In this document: piece by piece, positions 26,645-35,045 of the stretch
Numbering within the stretch: position 1 is the stretch's first letter
How the letters are laid out: every line of letters begins with the position of its first letter
Assembly (NCBI GenBank): GCA_016205025.1
Contig: JACQJO010000077.1
Span: 1 to 52,970, forward strand
DNA length: 52,970 bases
Source of the DNA: Elusimicrobiota bacterium
Lineage (GTDB): Bacteria > Elusimicrobiota > Elusimicrobia > JACQPE01
Direction: 5' to 3'
Notes under the pieces: generated by a model
Seen by the model: only the letters and a program-made list of their open reading frames with translations
Told to the model about the DNA's origin: nothing
Databases searched by the model: none
Program-made: the position numbers and the translations under genes

Positions 26645-28127
26645 ATTTTCCCACATTTTGTCCGCGGTTGCCGCCTTCCGGACTTCCTTCCTTCAAATAA
26701 TGCCGTATGCGCGAGCGGGCTTTGGCCGTCTTAACGAATTTAAGCCAGTCTTCGTTCGGCTTGGCGTTTTTGCGAACCAGAACCTCGCAAACATCTCCGC
26801 TGGCCAGCCGCGCGTCGAGCTTGACGATTTTACCGTTGACCTTCGCTCCGGTGCAGTGATTGCCGATGTCGGTGTGAACCGCGTAAGCAAAATCAACCGA
26901 GGTGGCTCCTTCAGGAAGCGCCTTAACCTCCATCTTGGGCGTGAATACAAAAATCTGATGGACCTTGAGCTCTGTTTTTAAGATTTCAAGGAACTCGGAG
27001 GGATTGTTTAACTCTTGAATCCATTGGAGCCACTCTCTCAGCCAATTAAGGTTTTTTTCTAAATCGCTGTCGGAACGGTTTTTCCCTGCGCTGCCGAGTT
27101 TATATTTCCAGTGAGCGGCGATGCCGTATTCGGAGCGGCGGTGCATCTCTTCGGTTCTAATTTGGATTTCCACGATTTGGTCCGCCGGTCCGTAGATCGA
27201 GGTGTGAATGCTTTGATAAAGATTGGGTTTGGGCTGGGCGATGTAATCGGTGAAGCTCTGGGGGGCGGCTTTGTAATGATTTTGAATTTCTCCCAAAATG
27301 GCGTAACAGTTGGCCACGGTATCCGTAATCAAGCGCACCCCCATGGTATCTTCGATTTGGCTTAATTCTTTTTCTTGCCGCAGCATTTTTTGATAAATGG
27401 AGTAGACGTGCTTGGGGCGGAAGGTATGTCGAAAAGGGATGCGGCGGCCTTCAATTTTTTTGGAAATATCGCCGGCAAAATTTTTTAAATACTCCTGTCT
27501 GCGGGCTGTTTGTTTGTCTAATTGTTCTGAAATACCGTGAAAAAGATCCGGTTCCAAAGTGAAAAATGACAAGTCCTCAAGCTCGGATTTAATATTAAAC
27601 ATCCCGAGGCGCTCGGCGATGGGAGCGTAAAGAGTCAGGGATTCCTCCGCAATCCGGCGCTGGTTTTCCTTGGCAAGATAACCAATCGTGCGCATGTTGT
27701 GCAGGCGGTCCGCCAGCTTGATTAAAATAACGCGCATGTCCTTGGCCATGGCGATCAACATTTTGCGCCAGTTTTCAGCCTGGTATTCGGTGGTGCTGGT
27801 AAACTGAAAACGATCCAACTTGGTGACCCCATTGACCATTTGAGCGACCTCTTCGCCAAACTCCGTCTTTAGCTGGTCGTAGGTCACCGAGGCGTCTTCC
27901 ATGACGTCGTGGAGAAGTCCGGCGCAAACGGTGGATAAATCCATCTTGAAATCCAGCAGAAGATGGGCCACCGCCAGACAATGAATAAAATAAGGTTCCT
28001 GGCTGGCTCTTCTCTGGGCGGCGTGACAGCGCGTTGAAAACTCGTAAGCGCGTCGAAGAAGCGAATCGTCGCTTCCCGCGTTATAACCCTGGTAGGCTTC
28101 GATGAGTTTTTTTAGCTCTGCGTCCAC
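26634..28127 (-). CDS. rel: RelA/SpoT-family (p)ppGpp synthetase/hydrolase lacking the C-terminal regulatory region
   Basis: 497-residue enzyme. It has an HD hydrolase domain (LLHDVMED, HD at about 73-74), a synthetase domain (GVRLITD near 263, YQSIHTS near 304, EIQIRTEEMHRRSEYGIAAHW) and a TGS domain (about 388-450). It stops about 45 residues later, inside what is normally the helical linker. The zinc-finger and ACT/RRM domains seen in full-length Rel (about 700 residues or more) are missing. The following DNA is occupied by rpmB on the other strand, so no remnant can lie there in another frame. Catalytic motifs look intact for both activities. I start at the GTG at 28127, which shares a base with the ZIP gene stop (TAGTG). 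The longer frame to 28277 is antisense-like and overlaps ZIP by 151 bases. Confidence 0.93.
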   Translation of the reverse strand: MDAELKKLIEAYQGYNAGSDDSLLRRAYEFSTRCHAAQRRASQEPYFIHCLAVAHLLLDFKMDLSTVCAGLLHDVMEDASVTYDQLKTEFGEEVAQMVNGVTKLDRFQFTSTTEYQAENWRKMLIAMAKDMRVILIKLADRLHNMRTIGYLAKENQRRIAEESLTLYAPIAERLGMFNIKSELEDLSFFTLEPDLFHGISEQLDKQTARRQEYLKNFAGDISKKIEGRRIPFRHTFRPKHVYSIYQKMLRQEKELSQIEDTMGVRLITDTVANCYAILGEIQNHYKAAPQSFTDYIAQPKPNLYQSIHTSIYGPADQIVEIQIRTEEMHRRSEYGIAAHWKYKLGSAGKNRSDSDLEKNLNWLREWLQWIQELNNPSEFLEILKTELKVHQIFVFTPKMEVKALPEGATSVDFAYAVHTDIGNHCTGAKVNGKIVKLDARLASGDVCEVLVRKNAKPNEDWLKFVKTAKARSRIRHYLKEGSPEGGNRGQNVGKSKK

Positions 28128-28855
28128 TAATGTTCGAGCATTTCCAAAAATCCGGCCATAAACAGAAGACCGGTCAAAAAATAAGTGAAGCAGGGTGGAT
28201 CCTTCAGCCGGTGAATCCGGGGCAGAATATCGCCCGCGCCGATATAAATCAAGCTTCCCGCTGAAAATCCGACGCAAATATCGAAAACGCCGGCGTTTGG
28301 GCTGATCAAGGGCATGGCGCCGGCGGCCAAAACCGCTGCCAGCGGCGTGGCGGCGGCGATTCCCGTGACGTACGCCATGTTTTTGAAAAAATTAATATGC
28401 AGAGCAACCTCGAAGAGAGCCAGCATAGTGATGGCATCCACAAATTTATGAATACCCATGGCGGCAAACACGCTCCAAAATTTTTGAGGGCTCAAATGAG
28501 CCGAAATGCCCAAGATAACGCCGTCAAGCAAGCTGTGGAATATCAGAGCAAAAGCAGTCAGTCCGGAAACCCAATGAATGGAACATTCCTCCATATATTC
28601 AGGGCAGGAGTGTATAACGGCGTAATTTTCGAGGGCGAAGAAAAAGGCAAAACCCAAGAGGACCCCGATCAAAGGGCTTTTGGTGGCCGATGGGATTAAG
28701 AGATTTAAACCGCTGACTATTAAGGCGGCGCTGCCAAAAGCCAAAATTCGCCACAGTTCCCGGCGGGACCAGGAGCGGGCCCTGTAGAGGGAACCGGCCA
28801 AAGCGGCGCTGCCTAAAAGACCCAACGTCCACAGGGGCGCAATGGACATGCTCAT
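28127..28855 (-). CDS. ZIP-family metal transporter
   Basis: 242-residue inner-membrane protein with about eight helices. The metal-path helices carry HSLLDGVILG (about 120) and HKFVDAITM (about 149), resembling the paired H/D motifs of ZIP zinc/divalent-cation importers, though the usual H-N-x-x-E is replaced by H-x-x-x-D. It starts by ATGA overlap with the msbA-like stop and its own stop overlaps the rel start, so it is in the same operon. Substrate (zinc, iron, manganese) not determinable. Confidence 0.8.
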   Translation of the reverse strand: MSMSIAPLWTLGLLGSAALAGSLYRARSWSRRELWRILAFGSAALIVSGLNLLIPSATKSPLIGVLLGFAFFFALENYAVIHSCPEYMEECSIHWVSGLTAFALIFHSLLDGVILGISAHLSPQKFWSVFAAMGIHKFVDAITMLALFEVALHINFFKNMAYVTGIAAATPLAAVLAAGAMPLISPNAGVFDICVGFSAGSLIYIGAGDILPRIHRLKDPPCFTYFLTGLLFMAGFLEMLEH

Positions 28856-30597
28856 GTTTTAAAAAGTTCCGTTAGGCGGCTGGTGCGGCCTGTAAAAAGC
28901 TCCTGATAATTCGTTTCCTGGATAATGCGGCCATGTTCCATAACGATGATCCGGTCGGTATTGCTTAAGGTTTGGGGCCGATGGCTGATCACGATTGCAG
29001 TCTTACCGCGCAAAAGATTGGACAAAGCGGCCAAAACAAGCTCTTCGGATTCGGGATCCAAATTGCTGGTGGCTTCATCTAAAATCAAGATCGAGGGGTT
29101 CTTAAGCACCGCCCTCGCGATGGCTATCCTTTGCCTTTGGCCGGCGGAAAGAAAAAACCCGCGTTCACCGGCCGCGGTCAGCAAGCCCTGGGGGAGTTTC
29201 CCGATGAATTCCCAGGCGTTGGCGGCTCGCGCGGCTGACTCGATCTCCTGGACCGAGGCCGACGGCTTACCCATGGCGATATTAGCGCCGATCGTGTCAT
29301 CAAAAAGAAAGGCGTCTTGGGTAACGAATCCAATCCGACTTCTTAAATGAGCGGTGTCCCAATTTCTAAGATCAAGTCCGTCAATCGCGATCCGGCCCGA
29401 AGCGGGATCGTAAAACCGGGCAAGCAGCGCGGCTAAAGTGGATTTGCCGCAACCGCTGGGGCCCGCAATGCCCAAAATTTCACCTTTGCTGATATGAAGA
29501 TCAATGCCGCTTAAGGCCTGGCGGCCGTCGGGATAGGAGAAATGCACGTTTTCAAATACGAGGTCGCGCTCGAACTTGCCGGCGGGCGGTTTTTTTTCTT
29601 GAATGCTCAAATTGGCCATCGGGGAAGGCGGAGCGTTCTTGATTAGGAGAATTCTATCCCAGCTGGAAAGCCCGAGTTGAATGATGGAGTTAACTTGAGC
29701 CAAATGTTTGACCGGCTGGTAAGCGGCAAAGGAGGCACCCAAAAAAGCCAAAAAGTCCCCCGTTGTCCAGGCGCCCTCGATGGCTTGGAGTCCCCCCCAA
29801 AAAAATACCGCGGTGATAATTAATCCGCTCACAAATTCCATCAGAGCCGGAGCCAGGGCCGTTATTTTTTGAAATTTGACCATGGCCCGGTAATGCTGTT
29901 GATTCTGATCCCTAAAGTGGCCGAGCCATAATGCCTCGTAAAGATAAATCTTGATCGCGGCCAGCCCATCAATCGCTTCGGCGACGGACGCGTAAATGGC
30001 GGCCACCAGTTCCTGCGCTTTTTTGGTTATTTTTCTCAAACGCGCCGTAAACGTTACGAACAAAACGCTGAAGATGGGAATCGCCAGGCACATGAAAGCG
30101 GCCAGGCGAAAGTTGAGATAAAAAATCAATCCAAGAAGGAAAGTCACAGTCAATCCGTCGCGAATGGCGTAAAGAGGAGCGTTCATGACCATATTGCCGA
30201 CGGCTTGCACGTCGTTGGTGGCTCGTGAAAGAAGATCCGAACTTTTGTTTCTGGCGTGGAAGGAGTGATCTTGATTTAAAATCACGCTCATCAATTCGTC
30301 GCGGATGGTCCGGTTGATCGAATGGCCTATCTTAGTCAGGAGGAAATTTAAAAGATAAGAAAAAAAACTTTTAAACAAGAACAAAATCGGCACCAGCCAG
30401 GCTAAATCGGCCAGCATACTGCGATCCTTTTCAATAAAGAGCTGATCAATAATGGGCTTAATGAGGCTTAAAGACGCCGAGGACAGCAGGGCCACCATCG
30501 CCATGCTGACGGCCGCGATCGAAAAATCACCCCAATGAACCTTAAAATAAGGGACGAGGAGAAACCAATTTGGCTTAGCCGCTTTATTGGAATGCAT
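28852..30597 (-). CDS. msbA: MsbA-type lipid A ABC exporter
   Basis: 581-residue half-transporter: six membrane helices (to about 320) and an ATP-binding domain with Walker A GPSGCGKST at about 379-387, signature LSAGQ at about 483-487 (Ala for the usual Gly) and Walker B ILILDEA near 503-509. Immediately after lpxB, it is the probable flippase for the lipid A intermediate. A general multidrug exporter of the same family is the alternative, but context favours MsbA. I start at the ATG at 30597, overlapping lpxB by 14 bases. The upstream frame to 30657 lies inside lpxB. Confidence 0.9.
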   Translation of the reverse strand: MHSNKAAKPNWFLLVPYFKVHWGDFSIAAVSMAMVALLSSASLSLIKPIIDQLFIEKDRSMLADLAWLVPILFLFKSFFSYLLNFLLTKIGHSINRTIRDELMSVILNQDHSFHARNKSSDLLSRATNDVQAVGNMVMNAPLYAIRDGLTVTFLLGLIFYLNFRLAAFMCLAIPIFSVLFVTFTARLRKITKKAQELVAAIYASVAEAIDGLAAIKIYLYEALWLGHFRDQNQQHYRAMVKFQKITALAPALMEFVSGLIITAVFFWGGLQAIEGAWTTGDFLAFLGASFAAYQPVKHLAQVNSIIQLGLSSWDRILLIKNAPPSPMANLSIQEKKPPAGKFERDLVFENVHFSYPDGRQALSGIDLHISKGEILGIAGPSGCGKSTLAALLARFYDPASGRIAIDGLDLRNWDTAHLRSRIGFVTQDAFLFDDTIGANIAMGKPSASVQEIESAARAANAWEFIGKLPQGLLTAAGERGFFLSAGQRQRIAIARAVLKNPSILILDEATSNLDPESEELVLAALSNLLRGKTAIVISHRPQTLSNTDRIIVMEHGRIIQETNYQELFTGRTSRLTELFKT

Positions 30598-31750
30598 AGG
30601 CGTGGTTTCCGGTAAGATGTGAGCAGATCTCTTGAGCGGCCAGTTGCGCGGGCTCATGGTCCTTAACAGCGATGCCGCCCGTCAGCGCTGCCAACTGGCA
30701 GCGCATGCTGGAAAGCTCTCGCGGATTATCGAGCAGTCTGATGGTTTCAAGCGCGATTAGGCGGGAGGTTTCCCTGTTATTTTTGGCGGTCATCGGCCAG
30801 GTGAACTCTTTGACGACGCCGCGGCCGGCCAAAATATTGGGCATTCCCACGAAGGGCGTTGTAACAATTTTGTCTAAGATATAGTACAGCCAAAAAGGGC
30901 TGACCCCGTAAAAAATAACCATGGGCAGACCCAAAATCATGTTTTCAAGACAAGCCAAACCGCTGGCCGTTAAAATTAACTCGCATTCAAGGCGTTTTTG
31001 GTAAGCCGGGCCCTCTATAAATTCGATGCCGGAGGCCGCCAGCGTTTTGCGATCAGGGTAAAGTTCCAGATGTTCGGGACGCCCAAAAAGGATTCCTTTA
31101 GTCTGTGGGAATCGATCATGCACGATTCCCCAGACCGCTAACAAAATGGGCCAATGCCGCTTGATTTCTTGGGGCCGGCTGCCGGGCATCAGGCCGATGA
31201 GGGGTGAGGGGTGAGGGGTGAGGGGTGAGTTTGAAAAAGGGTAATTTTTTAATATTTCCGTCAACGGATGCCCCACGAAAACAGCCGGAATACCATGTTT
31301 CGCGTAGATAGCCGGCTCAAATGGAAATAGACACAGGACTTTATCGACATAGCGTTTAATTTTTTGCAATCGTCCGGGACGACTGGCCCAAATTTGAGGT
31401 GAAACGTAATAAATAACGCGGCAACCGAAAGATTTCGCCAGAGCGGCCAATCGGATGTTAAAACCGTAAAAATCAACCGGAATGACCAGGTCAAAACGTT
31501 TATTTTTAAGCGCTTGGCGCGCCGCGGCGCGAGTTCGCCAAAAAATAGGCAGTTTGACGATGGGATCAACCCAGCCCATTACTGCGTGGCGGGCCAGATC
31601 AGCCAAGAAGACGTCGGCCTCTTTGGCTAGTTCGCCTCCCCCAATCGCCCAAATCTCGGCTGCTGGCTCTATTTTTTTGATCTGCCTTACGAGAGCGGCG
31701 GCTAAAAGGTCTCCCGAAGGTTCTCCCGCGCTAACGAGTATTCGCGGCAT
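30584..31750 (-). CDS. lpxB: lipid-A-disaccharide synthase
   Basis: 388-residue GT19 enzyme that joins UDP-2,3-diacylglucosamine and lipid X to give the disaccharide backbone of lipid A. The start ILVSAGEPSGDLLAA, the region IYYVSPQIWASRPGR, LMPGSRPQEI and SGLACLENMILGLPMVIFYG are characteristic. The start is the ATG at 31750, overlapping the upstream oxidoreductase by 20 bases; the longer frame is antisense-like. A (TCACCCC)4 tandem repeat encodes SPLTPHPSPL (about 175-184) in the linker between the two Rossmann halves, an insertion not expected in LpxB. Confidence 0.95.
   Translation of the reverse strand: MPRILVSAGEPSGDLLAAALVRQIKKIEPAAEIWAIGGGELAKEADVFLADLARHAVMGWVDPIVKLPIFWRTRAAARQALKNKRFDLVIPVDFYGFNIRLAALAKSFGCRVIYYVSPQIWASRPGRLQKIKRYVDKVLCLFPFEPAIYAKHGIPAVFVGHPLTEILKNYPFSNSPLTPHPSPLIGLMPGSRPQEIKRHWPILLAVWGIVHDRFPQTKGILFGRPEHLELYPDRKTLAASGIEFIEGPAYQKRLECELILTASGLACLENMILGLPMVIFYGVSPFWLYYILDKIVTTPFVGMPNILAGRGVVKEFTWPMTAKNNRETSRLIALETIRLLDNPRELSSMRCQLAALTGGIAVKDHEPAQLAAQEICSHLTGNHAYAFQ
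31201..31228. repeat. heptanucleotide tandem repeat (GGGGTGA)4 inside lpxB
   Basis: Four exact head-to-tail copies of GGGGTGA on the plus strand, read in lpxB as TCACCCC. Seven bases per unit means unit loss or gain shifts the frame unless three change together. The same unit, also four copies, lies at 48046-48073. Confidence 0.97.
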
Positions 31751-32771
31751 AGACGCGGCCGTTGGTGAAGCGATCCTTGCGGTCGATCGAATGGACAAGC
31801 TGCAGAGCCAGCTCCAAGGCGTCCCAAGCTTCGCGCGGATGAACGTCATGGTAGCCGTTATGCGCCACGGAATTCAAAAAGTGCTCCAGCTCCTGGCGCA
31901 GGGGGTTGGTTTTAAGCAGTTTTGGCGAAGTTGTGCGGATATCCTGAAGTTTCTCCAGAGGCAGCTGCTTGGCTTTTGAGTAACGCAGCTGGTGATTGAG
32001 CAGATCAATCGAAAGGTAAGAATCTTCCTGGTAGATACGCATCTTGCGCAGCCGTTCGGTTGACAAGCGGCTGGCCGTCAAATCCACAAAGATAAGCGAG
32101 CCTTCCTTTCTTTCCTTAAATCGCAGCCGGACCTTAGCCAGGTCTTCATGGGGAGAAATGATGGAAAGCCCCTGCCCGCTTTGCTCCTGAAGCTCGACAT
32201 CCATTGAGCTAAGCAGCCATAGAACTAAATCCAAATCATGGATCATCAGGTCTAAAATAACCCCGATGCCGTTGACCCTGGGCTCATAGGGGCCGAAACG
32301 AACCGCCTCGATGAAAATGGGTTTTCGAATCAGCTCCTTGGCTTTTGCAACAGCTGGGTTAAATCGTTCGATGTGGCCGATATGTAGATGGGTGGCGGTG
32401 CCCTGACTGGCCCAAAGGATTTTTTCCGCTTCCGTTAAATTGGAAGCGATGGGTTTTTCCACTAAAGTCGGAATTTTATTCTCTAAAAAGAACTCCGCCA
32501 CCTCGCAGTGAGTTTCAGTCGGTGTGCAGATGCTGACCGCGTCAACCCTTTGAGCCAAATCTTTATAGTTTCGAGCAACATAGGCTTGGGGAGCCAGGGG
32601 GCGGGCCCGCCGCGTTTTTTTAGGATCAATGTCCGATATGGCCGTGACCTGAACCCTGTTCGATAGCGTTTGGAGAACCTTTAAATGAAGCGTTCCCATG
32701 CGGCCTAACCCGACGACTCCATATCTGACCGGGCGGTTGTGGCCGTTGTTATTGCTGAAATTACCAGGCAA
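31731..32771 (-). CDS. Gfo/Idh/MocA-family oxidoreductase in the lipid A operon
   Basis: 346-residue NAD(P)-dependent oxidoreductase. The N-terminal Rossmann motif VVGLGRMG and the family signature VEKPIASN (about 98-105) are clear, followed by HIGHIERFNPA. Homologues sit between lpxI and lpxB in several diderm bacteria. The related GnnA oxidises UDP-GlcNAc at C3 on the way to amide-linked lipid A, but it needs the aminotransferase GnnB and none is seen here. The substrate is therefore open; a sugar nucleotide of lipid A synthesis is the natural guess. It is separated from lpxI by 101 bases that include a TATAAT. Confidence 0.85.
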   Translation of the reverse strand: MPGNFSNNNGHNRPVRYGVVGLGRMGTLHLKVLQTLSNRVQVTAISDIDPKKTRRARPLAPQAYVARNYKDLAQRVDAVSICTPTETHCEVAEFFLENKIPTLVEKPIASNLTEAEKILWASQGTATHLHIGHIERFNPAVAKAKELIRKPIFIEAVRFGPYEPRVNGIGVILDLMIHDLDLVLWLLSSMDVELQEQSGQGLSIISPHEDLAKVRLRFKERKEGSLIFVDLTASRLSTERLRKMRIYQEDSYLSIDLLNHQLRYSKAKQLPLEKLQDIRTTSPKLLKTNPLRQELEHFLNSVAHNGYHDVHPREAWDALELALQLVHSIDRKDRFTNGRVYAANTR

Positions 32772-32836
32772 TGCCTTTTTCCTTAAGGATAGCGTCTATA
32801 CTACACCCCCTCCCACATCTTGTGGTACGAAGAAGA

Positions 32837-32842
32837 ATTATA
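32837..32842 (-). promoter_or_regulatory. candidate -10 element before the Gfo/Idh-lpxB-msbA segment
   Basis: TATAAT on the minus strand in the 101-base gap between lpxI and the oxidoreductase gene. No -35 match is present at the right distance; instead the short palindrome AGGGTCTGACCCT (about 32861-32873) overlaps that position and the end of lpxI. It could be an internal promoter within the long lipid A operon. Confidence 0.3.
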
Positions 32843-32872
32843 ACTAAATTAGGAACCCTTAGGGTCTGACCC

Positions 32873-33718
32873 TTAATCCGCGGTGGCGCCGAAAACGCCT
32901 ATTTGGCGTGAGTTGGCCGTTTCGATCAGGCTTTGGCGTTCGAGCAGAAGGGTCCAGGAGGCTTCAGCCGCTATAAGGGTTGCGCCAGCCTCATGAAGAA
33001 CCCCTATGGTTTGCGGTCCTAAAACGGGGAGGTCAAAGCGAGGATCCTGTTTTGGCCGGGCCACTTTGACCACAACAAAACCACCTTTTGAATCCGCGCC
33101 CAGGCGTTCCCGAAGAATTGCGCCGGCGCGGCGGATGCAGGCGTTAGTTCCCTCCATCGCCTCAACCGCCAGGACGGCTCCATGGCGCACGCAACAGGTC
33201 AGCCCGACGTCTTGGCGGGCCAATTCTTTGGCTATAACGAAACCCGTTCGGATGTCCCTTAAATTTTCTTCGGACGGCCGGATGCTCCCCAGGGGGCCCG
33301 GTTTCAGAAGTTCTTCTTCTATATAACTGAAAGAAGGCAGAACTCTCATTCCCTCTTGTTCTATTTCCGCTATTAAGGCCAATAGCAGAGGCTGGGCTTT
33401 TCTTTCTTTGACTCCAAGCACCATCTTAAGCGCCCTGGGGTCAGCCAGGAGTCTTAATTTATCCCTGGCTCTTAAAGCGTGCGCGTGGTCCACGGTGCCG
33501 GCTAAAATGACCCCCTGAACGCCCTCCCGCCTAAAAAAACCAAGCATGCGAGATAATTCCCCCAAACGAATCGGCTGATAGGCGTCACAATAAGCGGTTA
33601 AATCGCCGGATGTGATGCCCTCAAAACCCACCGCAACGGTTTTAACGCCTCTAGCTTTGGCTTTTTGGGCGAGAAGCAACGGAAACGATCCCGCGCCGGC
33701 GACAAGACCGAGAATCAT
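32873..33718 (-). CDS. lpxI: UDP-2,3-diacylglucosamine pyrophosphatase LpxI
   Basis: Hydrolyses UDP-2,3-diacylglucosamine to lipid X, replacing LpxH in bacteria that lack it. The 281-residue sequence has the LpxI (DUF1009) hallmarks: GLVAGAGSFPLLLA at the N-terminus, the GxxxRHGAVLAVEAMEGT-type segment (CVRHGAVLAVEAMEGTN, about 184-200) and the C-terminal DPRFDLPVLGPQTI. Its position after lpxA is typical. The ATG lies two bases after the lpxA stop. Confidence 0.95.
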   Translation of the reverse strand: MILGLVAGAGSFPLLLAQKAKARGVKTVAVGFEGITSGDLTAYCDAYQPIRLGELSRMLGFFRREGVQGVILAGTVDHAHALRARDKLRLLADPRALKMVLGVKERKAQPLLLALIAEIEQEGMRVLPSFSYIEEELLKPGPLGSIRPSEENLRDIRTGFVIAKELARQDVGLTCCVRHGAVLAVEAMEGTNACIRRAGAILRERLGADSKGGFVVVKVARPKQDPRFDLPVLGPQTIGVLHEAGATLIAAEASWTLLLERQSLIETANSRQIGVFGATAD

Positions 33719-33720
33719 TA

Positions 33721-34554
33721 TTAAGTGCGCAGCGCAGAGCGCTCGGCGCGGTCGGAATTTTCTCCGTTCAAATGAGCCGATGTAATGCCGCGCTTGGAAG
33801 GCAGTTTCAGAAACTCAATCAAAGGTTGAAGTTCCGGCCCGGGGCTGTTGGATTCCAGCGCCGCCAAATCGTCTTTTAGCGTTTTTCCGGAAAAAAACAG
33901 GGCCTCATAAGCTTTGCGGATATTGACCAGTTGGGACTTGGTGAATCCCTTGCGACGCAGCCCGATGACGTTGATGCCTACGATTTTACCGCGGTTGCCC
34001 TCAACTAGGGCGTAGGGAGGCAAATCCTTTTCCACGCCGGTGGCGCCTCCAATCATGCAAAGCTGCCCCACGCGCACAAATTGGTGTACCGCGCTTAATC
34101 CGCCGATCATCACATGATCTCCAACAACCGCGTGGCCGCCCAGCGCCGCGCAGTTCACCAAAACAACGTTGCTGCCGACCACGCAATCATGGCCCACGTG
34201 GGAGTAGGTCATAAAAAAACAGTTATTCCCAATTTTGGTTACCCCATGGCCCCCGTCCGCCACCGTTCCCCTGTTTAAAGTCACGAATTCGCGCACAACG
34301 CAGTTGTCTCCTAACTCTACGCGGGTAGGTTCATCCTTGTACTTTAAATCTTGGGGAGGCGATCCGATCACGGCATAAGGTCCGATAACGCAATCCTTTC
34401 CGATGACCGAATGTTCGATGAAAGCGTGGCCGGCGACTGAAGTGTTATCCCCGATAACCGCGTTTTTGCCGATAATGGCATAAGGCCCTACGGTGACCGA
34501 CGGTTCGATCCTCGCTGTTGGGTCAATAATGGCTGTTGGGTGAATTTGGGGCAA
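33721..34554 (-). CDS. lpxA: acyl-ACP--UDP-N-acetylglucosamine O-acyltransferase
   Basis: First step of lipid A synthesis: 3-O-acylation of UDP-GlcNAc. The 277-residue protein is a left-handed beta helix built of hexapeptide repeats (about 1-190) plus a helical C-terminal domain. The catalytic His is expected at about 122 in SHVGHDCVVG. It is about 15 residues longer than E. coli LpxA because of a C-terminal tail. It follows fabZ by 14 bases. Confidence 0.95.
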   Translation of the reverse strand: MPQIHPTAIIDPTARIEPSVTVGPYAIIGKNAVIGDNTSVAGHAFIEHSVIGKDCVIGPYAVIGSPPQDLKYKDEPTRVELGDNCVVREFVTLNRGTVADGGHGVTKIGNNCFFMTYSHVGHDCVVGSNVVLVNCAALGGHAVVGDHVMIGGLSAVHQFVRVGQLCMIGGATGVEKDLPPYALVEGNRGKIVGINVIGLRRKGFTKSQLVNIRKAYEALFFSGKTLKDDLAALESNSPGPELQPLIEFLKLPSKRGITSAHLNGENSDRAERSALRT

Positions 34555-34568
34555 AAGAACCTCTAGCG

Positions 34569-35030
34569 CTAGGTTTTATCCACCAAGGCGAATGTAAATT
34601 CGGTTTCGCAGGCCAGGGTCGTGCCGTTAATGTAAGCCTCTCCTTTGGCTTTGCCGGCGCGCGATCCCACCCGCAGCATCTCGATTCGAAGCTCCAAGAA
34701 ACAGCCGGGAAGGACCGGGGCGCGGAATTTGGCGTTATCAATGCCCATGAAATAGGCGATTTTTCCTTTGGTTTCCGGGGAGCCCAACATCAAGGCGCAA
34801 GCCGTTTGAGCCAGCGCTTCAACGATTAAAACGCCCGGCATGACGGGTTGTTCCGGGAAATGCCCCTGAAAAAAAATTTCATTGATCGTCACGTATTTGT
34901 AGCCGTAAGCTTTCTTGTTCTCTTCTAAAACCTTAACGCGGTCAATCAGCAAGAAAGGCCACCGGTGAGGAATGACTTTGCGGATAGCGATCACGTCGAG
35001 TTCCCTGATCGCTTCGGTCGCCATGCTCAT
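34569..35030 (-). CDS. fabZ: 3-hydroxyacyl-ACP dehydratase FabZ
   Basis: Hot-dog fold dehydratase of fatty acid elongation that competes with LpxA for 3-hydroxyacyl-ACP, which explains its place in lpx operons. 153 residues; GHFPEQPVMPG supplies the catalytic His near 57 and EALAQ the Glu near 71. It sits between lpxC and lpxA. In some phyla LpxC and FabZ are fused; here they are separate genes. Confidence 0.95.
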   Translation of the reverse strand: MSMATEAIRELDVIAIRKVIPHRWPFLLIDRVKVLEENKKAYGYKYVTINEIFFQGHFPEQPVMPGVLIVEALAQTACALMLGSPETKGKIAYFMGIDNAKFRAPVLPGCFLELRIEMLRVGSRAGKAKGEAYINGTTLACETEFTFALVDKT

Positions 35031-35045
35031 AACTGCACCCCCTGA

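Noticed and set aside
28128..28277. Longer rel start at 28277
   Set aside because: It would overlap the ZIP gene by about 150 bases and encodes no family sequence; GTG 28127 couples to the ZIP stop.
31751..31849. Longer lpxB start at 31849
   Set aside because: The added segment overlaps the oxidoreductase gene by more than 100 bases and is not LpxB-like, while MPRILVSAGEPSG is the family start.
32861..32873. AGGGTCTGACCCT palindrome as a terminator after lpxI
   Set aside because: The stem is short, has no loop of normal size and no T-tract follows on the minus strand.
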